Assembly: GCA_934098395.1 (NCBI GenBank)
Contig: CAKOOM010000003.1
Location: 124,001 to 188,000 of the forward strand
Reading direction: 5' to 3'
DNA length: 64,000 nucleotides
Origin: an uncultured Bacilli bacterium
Lineage (GTDB): Bacteria > Bacillota_I > Bacilli_A > RF39 > UBA660
The first letter of the stretch is position 1, and each line of letters starts with the position of its first letter. The notes under the pieces were generated by a model, which had not been told where the DNA came from, searched no databases, and worked only from the letters and a program-made list of their open reading frames with translations. The translations under genes were made by a program, and so were the position numbers. This document shows positions 42,101 to 49,900 of this stretch, piece by piece.

Positions 42101-43657
42101 AATGTAGTGATTAATTATGGTACTAAAGAAGTAACAGATAATAAACTTGTAATTAAATATAATAATGAAGTTCTTAAAGAATACAATTTAGTTAAAATAG
42201 CTATTGATTACAGTAAATATGCTATTACTACTAATAAAATATTATACTTTGATAGCTTTGATGAGAAAAATATAACAATTAGCAACTGCACTGAGTGTAC
42301 CAAGAGTGTAGCTAACAACAAGTTAACAATTAAGTATAATGATAAAACTCTTAAAGAATATGACTTAGTTAAAGTAGATATTGCTTCTAATAAATATGTT
42401 ATTAACACTGATAAGATATTATACATCGATAGCTTTGATGAAACTAATATAACAATTAACAACTGCACTGAATGTACTAAGAGTGTAGCTAACAACAAGT
42501 TAACAATTAAGTATAATGATAAAACTCTTAAAGAATATGACTTAGTTAAAATTAGTGTTGTTTCTATTAAATATATTATTAGTACTGACAAGATATCATA
42601 CTTTGATACCTTTGACGAAAACAATATAACAATCAGTAATTGCACTGAGTGTACTAAGAATGTTGAGAATAACAAACTAGTAATTAAATACAATGATAAA
42701 ACCCTTAAAGAATACAGCTTAGTTAAATTGAGTATTAATTCTAGTAAATATATCATTAATACAGATAAAATATCATACTTTGATACCTTTGATGAGAATG
42801 ATATAAATATAAACAACTGCACTGAGTGCACTAAGAGTATTAATAGCAATAGATTAGTAATTAAATATAACGATAAAACTCTTAAAGAATATACTTTAGT
42901 CAAGATAGATATTGAATTTAATGAATACAACGTTATTGATGAAAATTTATTACACTTTAATGACTTTGATACAAATGGTGTAACTATAAACAATTGTACT
43001 GAATGTACCAAGAGTGTTGAGAATAACAAGTTAATCATTAAATATAAAGAAACAATTTTAAAAAGTTATAATTTACTTAGAATAAATAGTGAATATAAAA
43101 CTAATAAAAATACAATATACGTTGAAAAAGATAGTGACGAAGTTATTCTTACCAAACTTATTAGTAGTTATGTAGATTTATCTATAGATGGTGATAAATT
43201 AATCGTTAAATACAACGATACTATTATAAAAACATTTAACTTATCTAGAATTAATGAGACCTTTGATGTTAAAGATTATAAGGTAAATAATGATAAATAT
43301 ATCATAAGTGGAATCATGGCTGGTACTAATTTTGATGGTTTTAAGAGTAAAATAGATACGAATGTTAATTATGAGATTATTGACATAAGTGGTAATGTTA
43401 TGACTAACGAAATACTTAAAACTGGTTATAAATTAAAATTAGCATTCTCAGTTGAACCAATGGAATACATCTTATCTATTAAGGGAGATGTTCTGGGAGA
43501 AGGTACTATTACTGAAGATGGTGGTAAACTAATAGCTAAACACATCATTGATGGTAATGTTATTAAGGGAGATGCTTACCTAGATGCCGCTGACTATAAC
43601 AGTGATGGTTCAATAAAAATGAATGACGTAATTCGTATGTTAAAAGAAAGGAGCTAA
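39146..43657 (+). CDS. large secreted repeat protein: NlpC/P60-like, InlB-type repeats, tandem 59-residue repeats
   Basis: 1,503 residues. Signal peptide SLVILLVAVCIALVVKKTFSANE. A cysteine-peptidase-like domain (NlpC/P60 or CHAP type) is suggested by DCTGFTYLVYNN (C136) and GHVMVYVGNA (H318), with an unusually long insertion between them. Next come two Listeria-Bacteroides-type (InlB B) repeats (AGYVFDGWYYDKEFTNKATR, EGYIFEGWEITG), then five exact-period repeats containing NCTECTK, and a C-terminal dockerin-like end (AADYNSDGSIKMNDVIRMLK). Likely a wall-associated hydrolase or adhesin. Catalytic competence is uncertain. Confidence 0.7.
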   Translation: MNKLKKYISNYRSLVILLVAVCIALVVKKTFSANENVYTREELQKMVVSAAVSYYYNNSYSDYEQYLLDSDIKYPSVTTSSNNSCVRVDEATIKSNTDGACTSTSTNYKLYSTTFYRNTKITPEEVSKSNQYNVDCTGFTYLVYNNVLGYDLSEFYRLSNPAKYISIQKSTDENNNTVYSQKCYLSNSNKERYDKTVNKFGRVWNSTGNIVRISNCIAKNNGDRTKCQFPEDESATCSTNTTQDELNKYNNGGTYASLGRKYVDTSNKSEIVYSYIFKDGSYESQFDESVLPYFEKDNSKFLMQPGDMLDLAYGSNGHVMVYVGNALNENDTGLIHATGADREYDSFSVRYEPSIYEYLLSKKAVTDSTKQVRSIAVYRPINVYCDSDTCTNKNITSNDKARVTFSGTKVEQYVQKKENNTSRTITKYNSVDAGDTIVYALSLEDKRNYGYCSDSTKTKNNCSESTKGGVVKETGTVYDNETDASYDVVFKAPKGVTIKSFPKGYKCTVNSDKTTTCSGSGSRDPKFEATINSDATNKLSSATYAVTYKGSTLNLSTINVLVNNTINYNDVDKMQKTIDEFKSKNYTYSKYNKIESKTNINDSSITQMGALDYIKYIYYNTFNIDIRYLYGQRIIDALFYTWSESYKSSYGGTSYTYNPTAYFKKDAGTDEVSKMLVDGMYGGKKLIGNEISNRIKFIHPKYFEVGDIIVVSNDIIQYFSKSDNGNMNFSLTKIDPATDLKYYLVTGFDGEYTILTSFNENNVNTCGKESVTFSESNNKIKNNFINDDKTHICSFRITKYLLYSSNLFAVLRPSQLYNDISYNVITHLDDDTQNTTSLKYNDVYTEKISTPTKAGYVFDGWYYDKEFTNKATRVNTHTNHEIYAKYSIAKYTLTIDLAGGTYDGDTSIELVSGSTYNIPTVTREGYIFEGWEITGAGSSINGNTFTMGTENTTIKATWRQELSVTSDKYIVSGTDIKYFDEFNPENVVINYGTKEVTDNKLVIKYNNEVLKEYNLVKIAIDYSKYAITTNKILYFDSFDEKNITISNCTECTKSVANNKLTIKYNDKTLKEYDLVKVDIASNKYVINTDKILYIDSFDETNITINNCTECTKSVANNKLTIKYNDKTLKEYDLVKISVVSIKYIISTDKISYFDTFDENNITISNCTECTKNVENNKLVIKYNDKTLKEYSLVKLSINSSKYIINTDKISYFDTFDENDININNCTECTKSINSNRLVIKYNDKTLKEYTLVKIDIEFNEYNVIDENLLHFNDFDTNGVTINNCTECTKSVENNKLIIKYKETILKSYNLLRINSEYKTNKNTIYVEKDSDEVILTKLISSYVDLSIDGDKLIVKYNDTIIKTFNLSRINETFDVKDYKVNNDKYIISGIMAGTNFDGFKSKIDTNVNYEIIDISGNVMTNEILKTGYKLKLAFSVEPMEYILSIKGDVLGEGTITEDGGKLIAKHIIDGNVIKGDAYLDAADYNSDGSIKMNDVIRMLKERS
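42036..43085 (+). repeat. tandem 177-bp coding repeats
   Basis: The NCTECTK codons begin at 42284, 42461, 42638, 42815 and 42992, an exact 177-nt period (59 residues). A more divergent unit precedes them and a partial one follows. Codon identity is high between the second and third units, suggesting recent duplication or recombination; copy number may vary between strains. Confidence 0.85.
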
Positions 43658-43675
43658 ACCTCTTTTCTTTTTTAA
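43642..43675 (+). terminator. terminator overlapping the end of the repeat-protein gene
   Basis: Arms AAAAGAAAGGAG and CTCTTTTCTTTT pair over 12 bp with one G-T, a six-base loop, then T-rich sequence. The stop codon is inside the hairpin. Confidence 0.6.
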
Positions 43676-43739
43676 TATTCTCTCTTCATAATATTTACAA
43701 AGTTAACTACATGATATATAATTATATTAAGGTGATGAT

Positions 43740-44777
43740 ATGAAAGATAATCAATTAGTCGTATCAATATCTTCTATGAAAGATATTGAAAATATTACTA
43801 ATAAAACAAAATATATAAATCTTGATATAAGCAATAATGATTATGATGTAATATCATACTTTGTTAACTATGGAGAGAATTATTTATACTCAGAAATAAT
43901 CGAAGGTACTAAAGGATATATCTACGTAGATTATGCTGATTTTATTAAAGCCGAAAATCTAATCGCAGATATATATTCTAAAATGCCATCAAATCTAAAT
44001 ACTCTAGAGTTAGCTAAATATCTATATATTGAAATATCTAAAAATGTCTTCCTAGATATTAATCTATCTGATGAATTAAATGAAAACTGTAACCTAGAAT
44101 TACTTAGTAAAGTAAATAACTTATGGGGCAGTCTCTCTCTAAGAAGAGTAAACAACCTAAGTATAGCTAAAATCTATTATTACTTAGCTAAGAGAATGGA
44201 TATTGATATCTCAATCGTAAAAGATGAAACTGAAAATGAAATATTAAATAAATTAAAAATAAATAAAGAAATATTAATAACTAATATCTATAAAGATTTA
44301 CCATATATTCAAGCATCTATGAAAACTAAATATTTTTATACCTATAATGATGATCTTGAATTAGATAAAAAAATTAAATATTGTAAATCTAAATATACTG
44401 ATTACTATTTAGATAAAGCTCTAAAAAATATTGATTATTTAAAAGAAGACTGTGTTCAAAATATTCTATATAAAACTGAAAATATTTTGAATATTGAAAA
44501 CTTAAAACCATATGAATTATCTATTATTTATAAATATATCTTTAATACATATTGTCCTAACTATAATATTAAAATAAATAACTTATTTCTAAATAATAAA
44601 AATAAATTCCATTTCATCATGATTAGTTACAATGATTATCATTATAGTTATAATTATAAAAAGAAATCCTTTGTAAAAGTAAATGATCTTGATATCTTAA
44701 ATAATCTAAAACTAGGTAAAATCAGTATCTATAAAGATGAATTAATTCCTAATATTAAACTGAATATGAATTTATAA
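43740..44777 (+). CDS. uncharacterised 345-residue protein upstream of mreCD
   Basis: No signal peptide or clear membrane segment. Rich in I, K, N, Y. The middle (NTLELAKYLYIEISKNVFLD...NLWGSLSLRRVNNLSIAKIYYYLAKRMDIDI) vaguely recalls transglutaminase-like helices, but no Cys-His-Asp triad is evident. SD AAGGTGATGAT. Situated between a surface protein and mreC with its own short upstream region. No function assigned. Confidence 0.6.
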   Translation: MKDNQLVVSISSMKDIENITNKTKYINLDISNNDYDVISYFVNYGENYLYSEIIEGTKGYIYVDYADFIKAENLIADIYSKMPSNLNTLELAKYLYIEISKNVFLDINLSDELNENCNLELLSKVNNLWGSLSLRRVNNLSIAKIYYYLAKRMDIDISIVKDETENEILNKLKINKEILITNIYKDLPYIQASMKTKYFYTYNDDLELDKKIKYCKSKYTDYYLDKALKNIDYLKEDCVQNILYKTENILNIENLKPYELSIIYKYIFNTYCPNYNIKINNLFLNNKNKFHFIMISYNDYHYSYNYKKKSFVKVNDLDILNNLKLGKISIYKDELIPNIKLNMNL

Positions 44778-44851
44778 GTATAAATTGCTAATAATAAGAA
44801 TATACTTTATTTCTAAAATAATTTGCATTATAATAAAGAAAAGGTGATAAC

Positions 44852-45703
44852 ATGAATAGAAAAAAAATAACTACTAAACATATTCTTATTATGATAATTA
44901 TCTTAATCATGATTATCATAGCAATTTTTTCTTTTACCCTAAAAGAAGATAAACAATTAAATCGTTTCGAATCTTTAATTAAAGATACCGTTACCAGTGT
45001 AGAAAAAGTCGTTTTTTATCCATTTAGATTAGTTATTAATAAAGTAAATGATTATCGAGAATTAAAAGATATACGTACTAAGTATCAACAATTATTACCA
45101 GAAACTAATCGTATAGATTCTCTTAAAACTGAAAATATTGAATTACGTAAACAGTTGGAAGCTTTAAAAAAAGAATTAAATATCGATTATACCCTAAACG
45201 AATATACTTACTTATTTGCAACCGTCATAAATAGAAATGTCTCTAACTGGTATAACACCATCACTGTTGATAAAGGAACATATAACGGAGTAACTAAAGA
45301 TATGGTTGTTGTAAACAGTCAAGGACTAATTGGTAAAGTCGTAGCAACATCAACATTTACTAGTGATATTCGTTTAATAACCACCTCTAATACCAGTAAT
45401 AAAATAAGTATAACTATTAGTAATGGTAATAATAAAGTAAATGGTCTAATAAAAAAATATAATTATAAATTAAAACAACTTGAAGTAGAAGGTGTAAGTA
45501 ATACTAAGAGTGTAGCTATTGGAGATTATGTCTACACAAGTGGACTTGGAGAAATCTTCCCAAGTGGTATCTTAATCGGAACCGTATCAGAAATAACTAC
45601 TGATGAATATGACTTATCAAAAATAATTTTAGTAAAACCTATTGCAGATTTTGATGATATTAATTATGTAGCTATTCTTAAAAGAAAAGAGATTCAAAAA
45701 TGA
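44852..45703 (+). CDS. mreC: rod shape-determining protein MreC
   Basis: 283 residues. One membrane helix (ILIMIIILIMIIIAIFSF), a coiled coil (about residues 60-112, with LKTENIELRKQLEALKKEL), and the beta-rich MreC domain with VINRNVSNWYNTITVDKG, GLIGKVV and GDYVYTSGLGEIFPSGILIGTV. MreC links the elongasome to peptidoglycan enzymes. Its end overlaps mreD. No mreB is in the window. Confidence 0.92.
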   Translation: MNRKKITTKHILIMIIILIMIIIAIFSFTLKEDKQLNRFESLIKDTVTSVEKVVFYPFRLVINKVNDYRELKDIRTKYQQLLPETNRIDSLKTENIELRKQLEALKKELNIDYTLNEYTYLFATVINRNVSNWYNTITVDKGTYNGVTKDMVVVNSQGLIGKVVATSTFTSDIRLITTSNTSNKISITISNGNNKVNGLIKKYNYKLKQLEVEGVSNTKSVAIGDYVYTSGLGEIFPSGILIGTVSEITTDEYDLSKIILVKPIADFDDINYVAILKRKEIQK

Positions 45704-46206
45704 TTATCATAATACCATATATAATTATCTCTTTTTTATTAGATGGCTTAATATCTAATTACGTATCTATTAATATCGTATCTCCAAGTTATTTAAGAAC
45801 TATTTATACTATTATCTCAATAGTTATTACTTATCATTATTTTGATAACAGTAAAAAATATCTAATCATATTAATTATCCTAGGTTTCTTATTTGATATC
45901 GTATACACCAATACCTTTCCATTAAATATTGTTATCTTTCTCGTATTATATTTATTACTAAAACAAATGGACTATTATATACCCAATAATTTATTAACTA
46001 TTAATATCAAGTCAATTATATGTATTACTACTTACCATACATTAACATATATAATATTACTCTTAACTCACTATAATAATTTTACTATAAATCTCTTATT
46101 TATAATCATTATAAGAAGTATAATTATGACTATCATTTATACCACTATTAGCTTTTTATTAATTGATAAACTATATAATAAAAAATATTATAAATTAATA
46201 AAATAA
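45700..46206 (+). CDS. mreD: rod shape-determining protein MreD
   Basis: 168 residues, five or six membrane segments, starting within the mreC stop codon region (ATGA overlap). FLLDGLISNYVSINIVSP and FLFDIVYTNTFPLNIVIFLVLY fit MreD. It works with MreC, RodA and PBP2 in cell elongation. The region after it (46207-46414) carries only a hairpin. Confidence 0.85.
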   Translation: MIIIIPYIIISFLLDGLISNYVSINIVSPSYLRTIYTIISIVITYHYFDNSKKYLIILIILGFLFDIVYTNTFPLNIVIFLVLYLLLKQMDYYIPNNLLTINIKSIICITTYHTLTYIILLLTHYNNFTINLLFIIIIRSIIMTIIYTTISFLLIDKLYNKKYYKLIK

Positions 46207-46345
46207 TAAAAAATAGAAGTAAAAAGAATAAAAAAACAAAATAATATTAATGAAGGATATAAAAATAATTAAACTGAATAGTGAAGGTATAAAATGGTGA
46301 GTAATAAATTATAAATTATATTAAATGTCTTTAAAGGAATAAGCA

Positions 46346-46370
46346 AACTGCACGATTTTTTCGTGCAGTT
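46346..46370. other. perfect 10-bp hairpin
   Basis: AACTGCACGA, loop TTTTT, TCGTGCAGTT, with no T-run after the stem. Possibly a transcription boundary or the edge of inserted sequence ahead of the rhuM remnant. Confidence 0.5.
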
Positions 46371-46414
46371 AAAATTGATTTTAAATGAAAAAATAATAGA
46401 AAGGAGAATCGCAT

Positions 46415-47008
46415 ATATACAATAAGAAATTACAAATAACTAGCCATAACTTTTTAATATATAAGGATTCAAACAATGATGTAAAAGTTAGTGTAATGTT
46501 AATTAATAACGATATATGGCTTACTCAAAATTTAATTGCAGAATTATTTGGGGTAGGAGGAAGTACAATAACAGAACATATTAATAATATATTAAATACT
46601 GGTGAGCTTGATGAAAATAACACCGTCGGAAAAACCAACATTGATAATTCTAAAAAACCTGTAAAAATATATAACCTTGATATGATTATTGCAGTTGGAT
46701 ATAGAGTAAATTCAAAAAAAGCAACAAACTTTAGAATTTGGGCTACTAAAATATTAAAAGAATATATGATAAAAGGTGTAGTTATGGATGATGAAAGATT
46801 AAAAAATCCTAATTACATATTTGGTGAGGATTATTTTGAAGAAACACTTGAAAGAATTAGAAATATTCGTTCAAGTGAGAGGAGATTTTATCAAAAAATA
46901 ACAGATATATATTCTTCTTGTAGTGTTGATTATGATAAAGATTCAGAAATAACAAAAGAGTTTTTTAAAACCGTTCAAAATAAGTTGTACTATGTAATTT
47001 GTTTCTAG
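46415..47008 (+). pseudogene. truncated RhuM-family gene
   Basis: The frame extends upstream of the first ATG (46496) as YNKKLQITSHNFLIYKDSNN, which aligns with the N-terminus of the intact rhuM at 22413. The expected start codon, 8 nt after AAGGAG, is ATA at 46415. The 3' end stops at QNKLYYVICF, exactly where the intact protein continues QNKLHYAAHGHTAPE, so about 130 C-terminal residues are lost. Translation from 46496 would give 170 residues lacking both ends. Adjacent to a KilA-N gene, hence probably phage-derived. Confidence 0.75.
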
Positions 47009-47183
47009 GCTAAGTTAAAAATAAAAAGCCTGTTAAATAAGGTTTTTAACATTTTTACAATAAGAAAAAAACGTGTTTAGATACTAATTATATACTAAAA
47101 ATTATTAAATGAAATTGATTTTTAATATATATTTGATTTTTCTTGTATTATCTAAAATATAAAATAGAAAGGAAGGATAATAT

Positions 47184-48053
47184 ATGAATAATAAAATTAC
47201 AGCAAAAATGAATGTAAAAGATAATTTGATAAACATAATGAGAATTGATAATATAGATTATATATCTTTAACAGATTTGGCAAGATACAAAAATCCAGAT
47301 AATCCTGGGGATGTTGTTATTAAGTGGATGAGCAATAAAAGTTCTTTTGATTTTTATTCACTTTGGGAAGAACTGTTTAATGAAAATTTTAAACTAGCGG
47401 AATCTCGCGAGTTTAAAAATGACTCTGCAAATAATTCTTTTACAATGAGTCCTTCCAGATGGATAAGTGCTACAAATGCTAAAGGCTTTGTAAGTAAAAG
47501 AGGAAAATATGATGGTGGCACATTTGCGCATCCAGATATTGCCTTAGAATTTGCGTCTTGGATAGATCCCGCATTTAAATTATATTTGATTCAAGAATTT
47601 GAAAGATTAAAATATAATGAAACATATCAAGAAAAAATAGAATGGTCTGTTAGAAGAAGCTTATCAAAAACAAATTATAGAATACATACTGATAGTATTA
47701 AAGAAAATTTAGTTCCTACTTTAACAGATAAACAAAAAGTTTTTGTTTATGCTAACGAAGCAGATGTAATAAATGTAGCATTGTTTGGAATGACTGCAAA
47801 AGAGTGGAGAGAAAATAATCCAAAATTGGAGGGTAATATAAGAGATTATACAGATATTTTACATTTAGTTGTCTTATCTAATTTAGAGGTATTAAATGCC
47901 AGTATGATAGAAAATAATATTGTTCAAAAAGATAGATTAGAAAAATTAAATGAAACTGCTAAAAGACAAATAACTATTTTAGCAAGCGATAATAATATAA
48001 TAGGTATAACGAAATTAGATGATCAAAAATTAATTGGAGGGACGAATGAGTAA
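47184..48053 (+). CDS. KilA-N domain protein
   Basis: 289 residues. The KilA-N DNA-binding domain runs over ISLTDLARYKNPDNPGDVV...FTMSPSRWISATNAKGFVSKRGKYDGGTFAHPDIALEFASWIDPAFKLYLIQEFERLK. The C-terminal part has EADVINVALFGMTAKEWRENNPKLEGNIRDY, common in this family. Such genes are typical of phages and integrated elements. SD AAAGGAAGGAT. It overlaps the cutA-like gene by 8 nt, an unexpected pairing. Together with the rhuM remnant it marks a small accessory insertion between mreD and thiI. Confidence 0.85.
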   Translation: MNNKITAKMNVKDNLINIMRIDNIDYISLTDLARYKNPDNPGDVVIKWMSNKSSFDFYSLWEELFNENFKLAESREFKNDSANNSFTMSPSRWISATNAKGFVSKRGKYDGGTFAHPDIALEFASWIDPAFKLYLIQEFERLKYNETYQEKIEWSVRRSLSKTNYRIHTDSIKENLVPTLTDKQKVFVYANEADVINVALFGMTAKEWRENNPKLEGNIRDYTDILHLVVLSNLEVLNASMIENNIVQKDRLEKLNETAKRQITILASDNNIIGITKLDDQKLIGGTNE

Positions 48054-48360
48054 GTATTGCATGATTGAAATTGCTTTTAATAATAAAGAAGAGATTAATG
48101 AAACAATAAATGTTTTGTTATCAAAGAGACTTGTTGCAAGTACCCATATTATTGAAAGTAACAGTAGTTGGAATTGGAAAAATGAAAGAGAAAGTGATAA
48201 AGAGTTTTTATTACAAGTAAAAACAAAAGTAACCAAACAAAATGATATTTATAACGAAATAAAAAAGATTCATAGTTATGATTGTTTTGAATTTGCTGTA
48301 TATGAATTAAATAGTATAAATAGTGATTATTTAAAATGGATTGATGAGGAAGTAATATAA
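48046..48360 (+). CDS. cutA: CutA1-like divalent cation tolerance protein
   Basis: 104 residues from ATG 48046, with TTGGAGGG upstream. IEIAFNNKEEINETINVLLSKRLVASTHIIESNSSWNWKNERESDKEFLLQVKTKV follows the CutA pattern (SxWxWxGE as SSWNWKNE, then a KT). CutA1 forms ferredoxin-like trimers; the copper-tolerance role in Escherichia coli is disputed. Its stop codon overlaps the start of the HD-domain fragment (TAATG). Confidence 0.8.
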   Translation: MSKYCMIEIAFNNKEEINETINVLLSKRLVASTHIIESNSSWNWKNERESDKEFLLQVKTKVTKQNDIYNEIKKIHSYDCFEFAVYELNSINSDYLKWIDEEVI

Positions 48361-48551
48361 TGGATGAAGATAGAGTAAAACATGCAATTGCTGTAGCACG
48401 AAAAATGATACAAATTGCAAAAGATATTGGACTATCTGAAAATGAAATTAATGATTGTTTTATAATTGATTATAATCATGATATAGGATATGAATTTGCT
48501 GAGAATATTATAGAACATAATAAAATTGGTGGGAATATTTTAAAAGTTTGA
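48360..48551 (+). CDS. HD-domain fragment (63 aa)
   Basis: The frame RVKHAIAVARKMIQIAKDIG...IIDYNHDIGYEFAENIIEHNKIGGNILKV matches the start of an HD phosphohydrolase domain (HDIGY as the HD pair), then stops at TGA. The usual remaining helices with the last metal ligand are missing, and no continuation is seen in other frames. Either a 3'-truncated gene or a short HD protein; probably inactive. Confidence 0.6.
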   Translation: MDEDRVKHAIAVARKMIQIAKDIGLSENEINDCFIIDYNHDIGYEFAENIIEHNKIGGNILKV

Positions 48552-48628
48552 TAATTTTTTAAATGAAATAGTAATGACAGAGAATGAAAGTGAAAATAAT
48601 TAATAATATTATAAATTAATAAAATAAG

Positions 48629-48656
48629 AGATATTGACTAATATCTTCTTTTTCTT
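48629..48656 (+). terminator. intrinsic terminator before thiI
   Basis: AGATATT, GACT, AATATCT, then TCTTTTTC. Confidence 0.65.
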
Positions 48657-48682
48657 TATAATTTATAAAGGACGTGGTTTTT

Positions 48683-49861
48683 ATGAAAAAAATAATACTT
48701 ATTAAATATGGAGAATTAACTACTAAGAAAGATAATCGTAATTTATTTATCAATAAGATATATGAAAACTTATCTCTTGCCTTATCTAACTATGATATAA
48801 CTATTACTAAGAATAGAGTAAGAATGTTTATTGATCCTAAAGATAATGATATTGATGAAATAATTTCTATTACTAAGAATATCTTTGGAATTCATAGTAT
48901 TGTTGTAGCTTATAAAATAGATTCCTCTATTGATATCATTAATTCATCTGTCTTAGAAGTTATTAAAGAAATAGATTTTAATACTTTTAAAGTAGAAACA
49001 GATCGTGCTGATAAGTCATTTCCAATTAACAGTATGGACCTATCTAGACAACTTGGTTCTTTAATCCTAAAAAATACTAAAGATAAAAAAGTAGACGTAC
49101 ATAATCCTGATTATCTATTAAAAATAGAAATTCGTAGTGATTATACATATATCTATACTAAAGAAATAAAAGCTCTTGGAGGTTATCCTGTCGGAGTTGC
49201 TGGAAAAGGATTGCTAATGCTCTCTGGTGGAATAGATTCACCCGTAGCAGGATATATGGCTATGAAAAGAGGAATCAAATTAGAATGCATCTATTTTGAA
49301 TCTCCTCCACATACTTCACCTCAAGCCCTAAACAAAGTAAAAAAATTAGTTAGTATTTTAAATAAATATCAACCATCAATAAAACTTCATATTATAAACT
49401 TTACTGAAATACAAGAATCTATTTATAAATTTATTGACCCAACATATATGATTACTATCATGCGTAGAATGATGTATCGTATCTCTGAAAAGGTAATGCA
49501 AAATAGAGAAGATTTAGTCTTAATAAATGGTGAATCCGTAGGACAAGTAGCAAGTCAAACCCTAACCAGTATGACTGTTATTAATAATGTAACTAATATA
49601 CCTGTCCTAAGACCCGTTGCCTGCCTTGATAAATTAGAAATAATAGATATCGCCAAAAAAATAGATACCTACGAAACATCTATTTTACCATATGAAGATT
49701 GCTGTACTATCTTTTTACCAAAACACCCAGTAATTAATCCCAAAATAGAAAAAGCTCTTGAATATGAAAAAAAATTTGATTATGAAGCCTTAATTAATGA
49801 AGCCGTATCAAAAGTAAATACTATAACCATCTCAAAAGATTCAAATAAGTTTGATATTTAA
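48683..49861 (+). CDS. thiI: tRNA 4-thiouridine synthetase ThiI
   Basis: 392 residues from ATG 48683, with AAAGGA 10 nt upstream; a GTG at 48674 is too close to the SD. N-terminal ferredoxin-like and THUMP domains are followed by the PP-loop ATPase GLLMLSGGIDSPVAGYM (SGGIDS), ESVGQVASQTLTSM and LPYEDCCTIFLPKHP. It adenylates U8 of tRNA for thiolation. No rhodanese domain is attached, as is usual in Firmicutes. No nifS-like cysteine desulfurase is adjacent. Confidence 0.93.
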   Translation: MKKIILIKYGELTTKKDNRNLFINKIYENLSLALSNYDITITKNRVRMFIDPKDNDIDEIISITKNIFGIHSIVVAYKIDSSIDIINSSVLEVIKEIDFNTFKVETDRADKSFPINSMDLSRQLGSLILKNTKDKKVDVHNPDYLLKIEIRSDYTYIYTKEIKALGGYPVGVAGKGLLMLSGGIDSPVAGYMAMKRGIKLECIYFESPPHTSPQALNKVKKLVSILNKYQPSIKLHIINFTEIQESIYKFIDPTYMITIMRRMMYRISEKVMQNREDLVLINGESVGQVASQTLTSMTVINNVTNIPVLRPVACLDKLEIIDIAKKIDTYETSILPYEDCCTIFLPKHPVINPKIEKALEYEKKFDYEALINEAVSKVNTITISKDSNKFDI

Positions 49862-49900
49862 CTAATTTTATAGTATAATTATTACATAATAGGTGATAGT

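Noticed and set aside
42208..43038. Long minus-strand open frame opposite the repeat protein
   Set aside because: It is a leucine-rich shadow of the repetitive plus-strand codons, without SD or homology.
42036..43085. Tandem repeats as a CRISPR array
   Set aside because: The 177-nt period is an open coding repeat without spacers, and no cas gene is present.
46415..48053. Prophage because of RhuM and KilA-N genes
   Set aside because: No integrase, terminase, capsid, tail or lysis genes and no attachment repeats are seen; only isolated phage-type genes.
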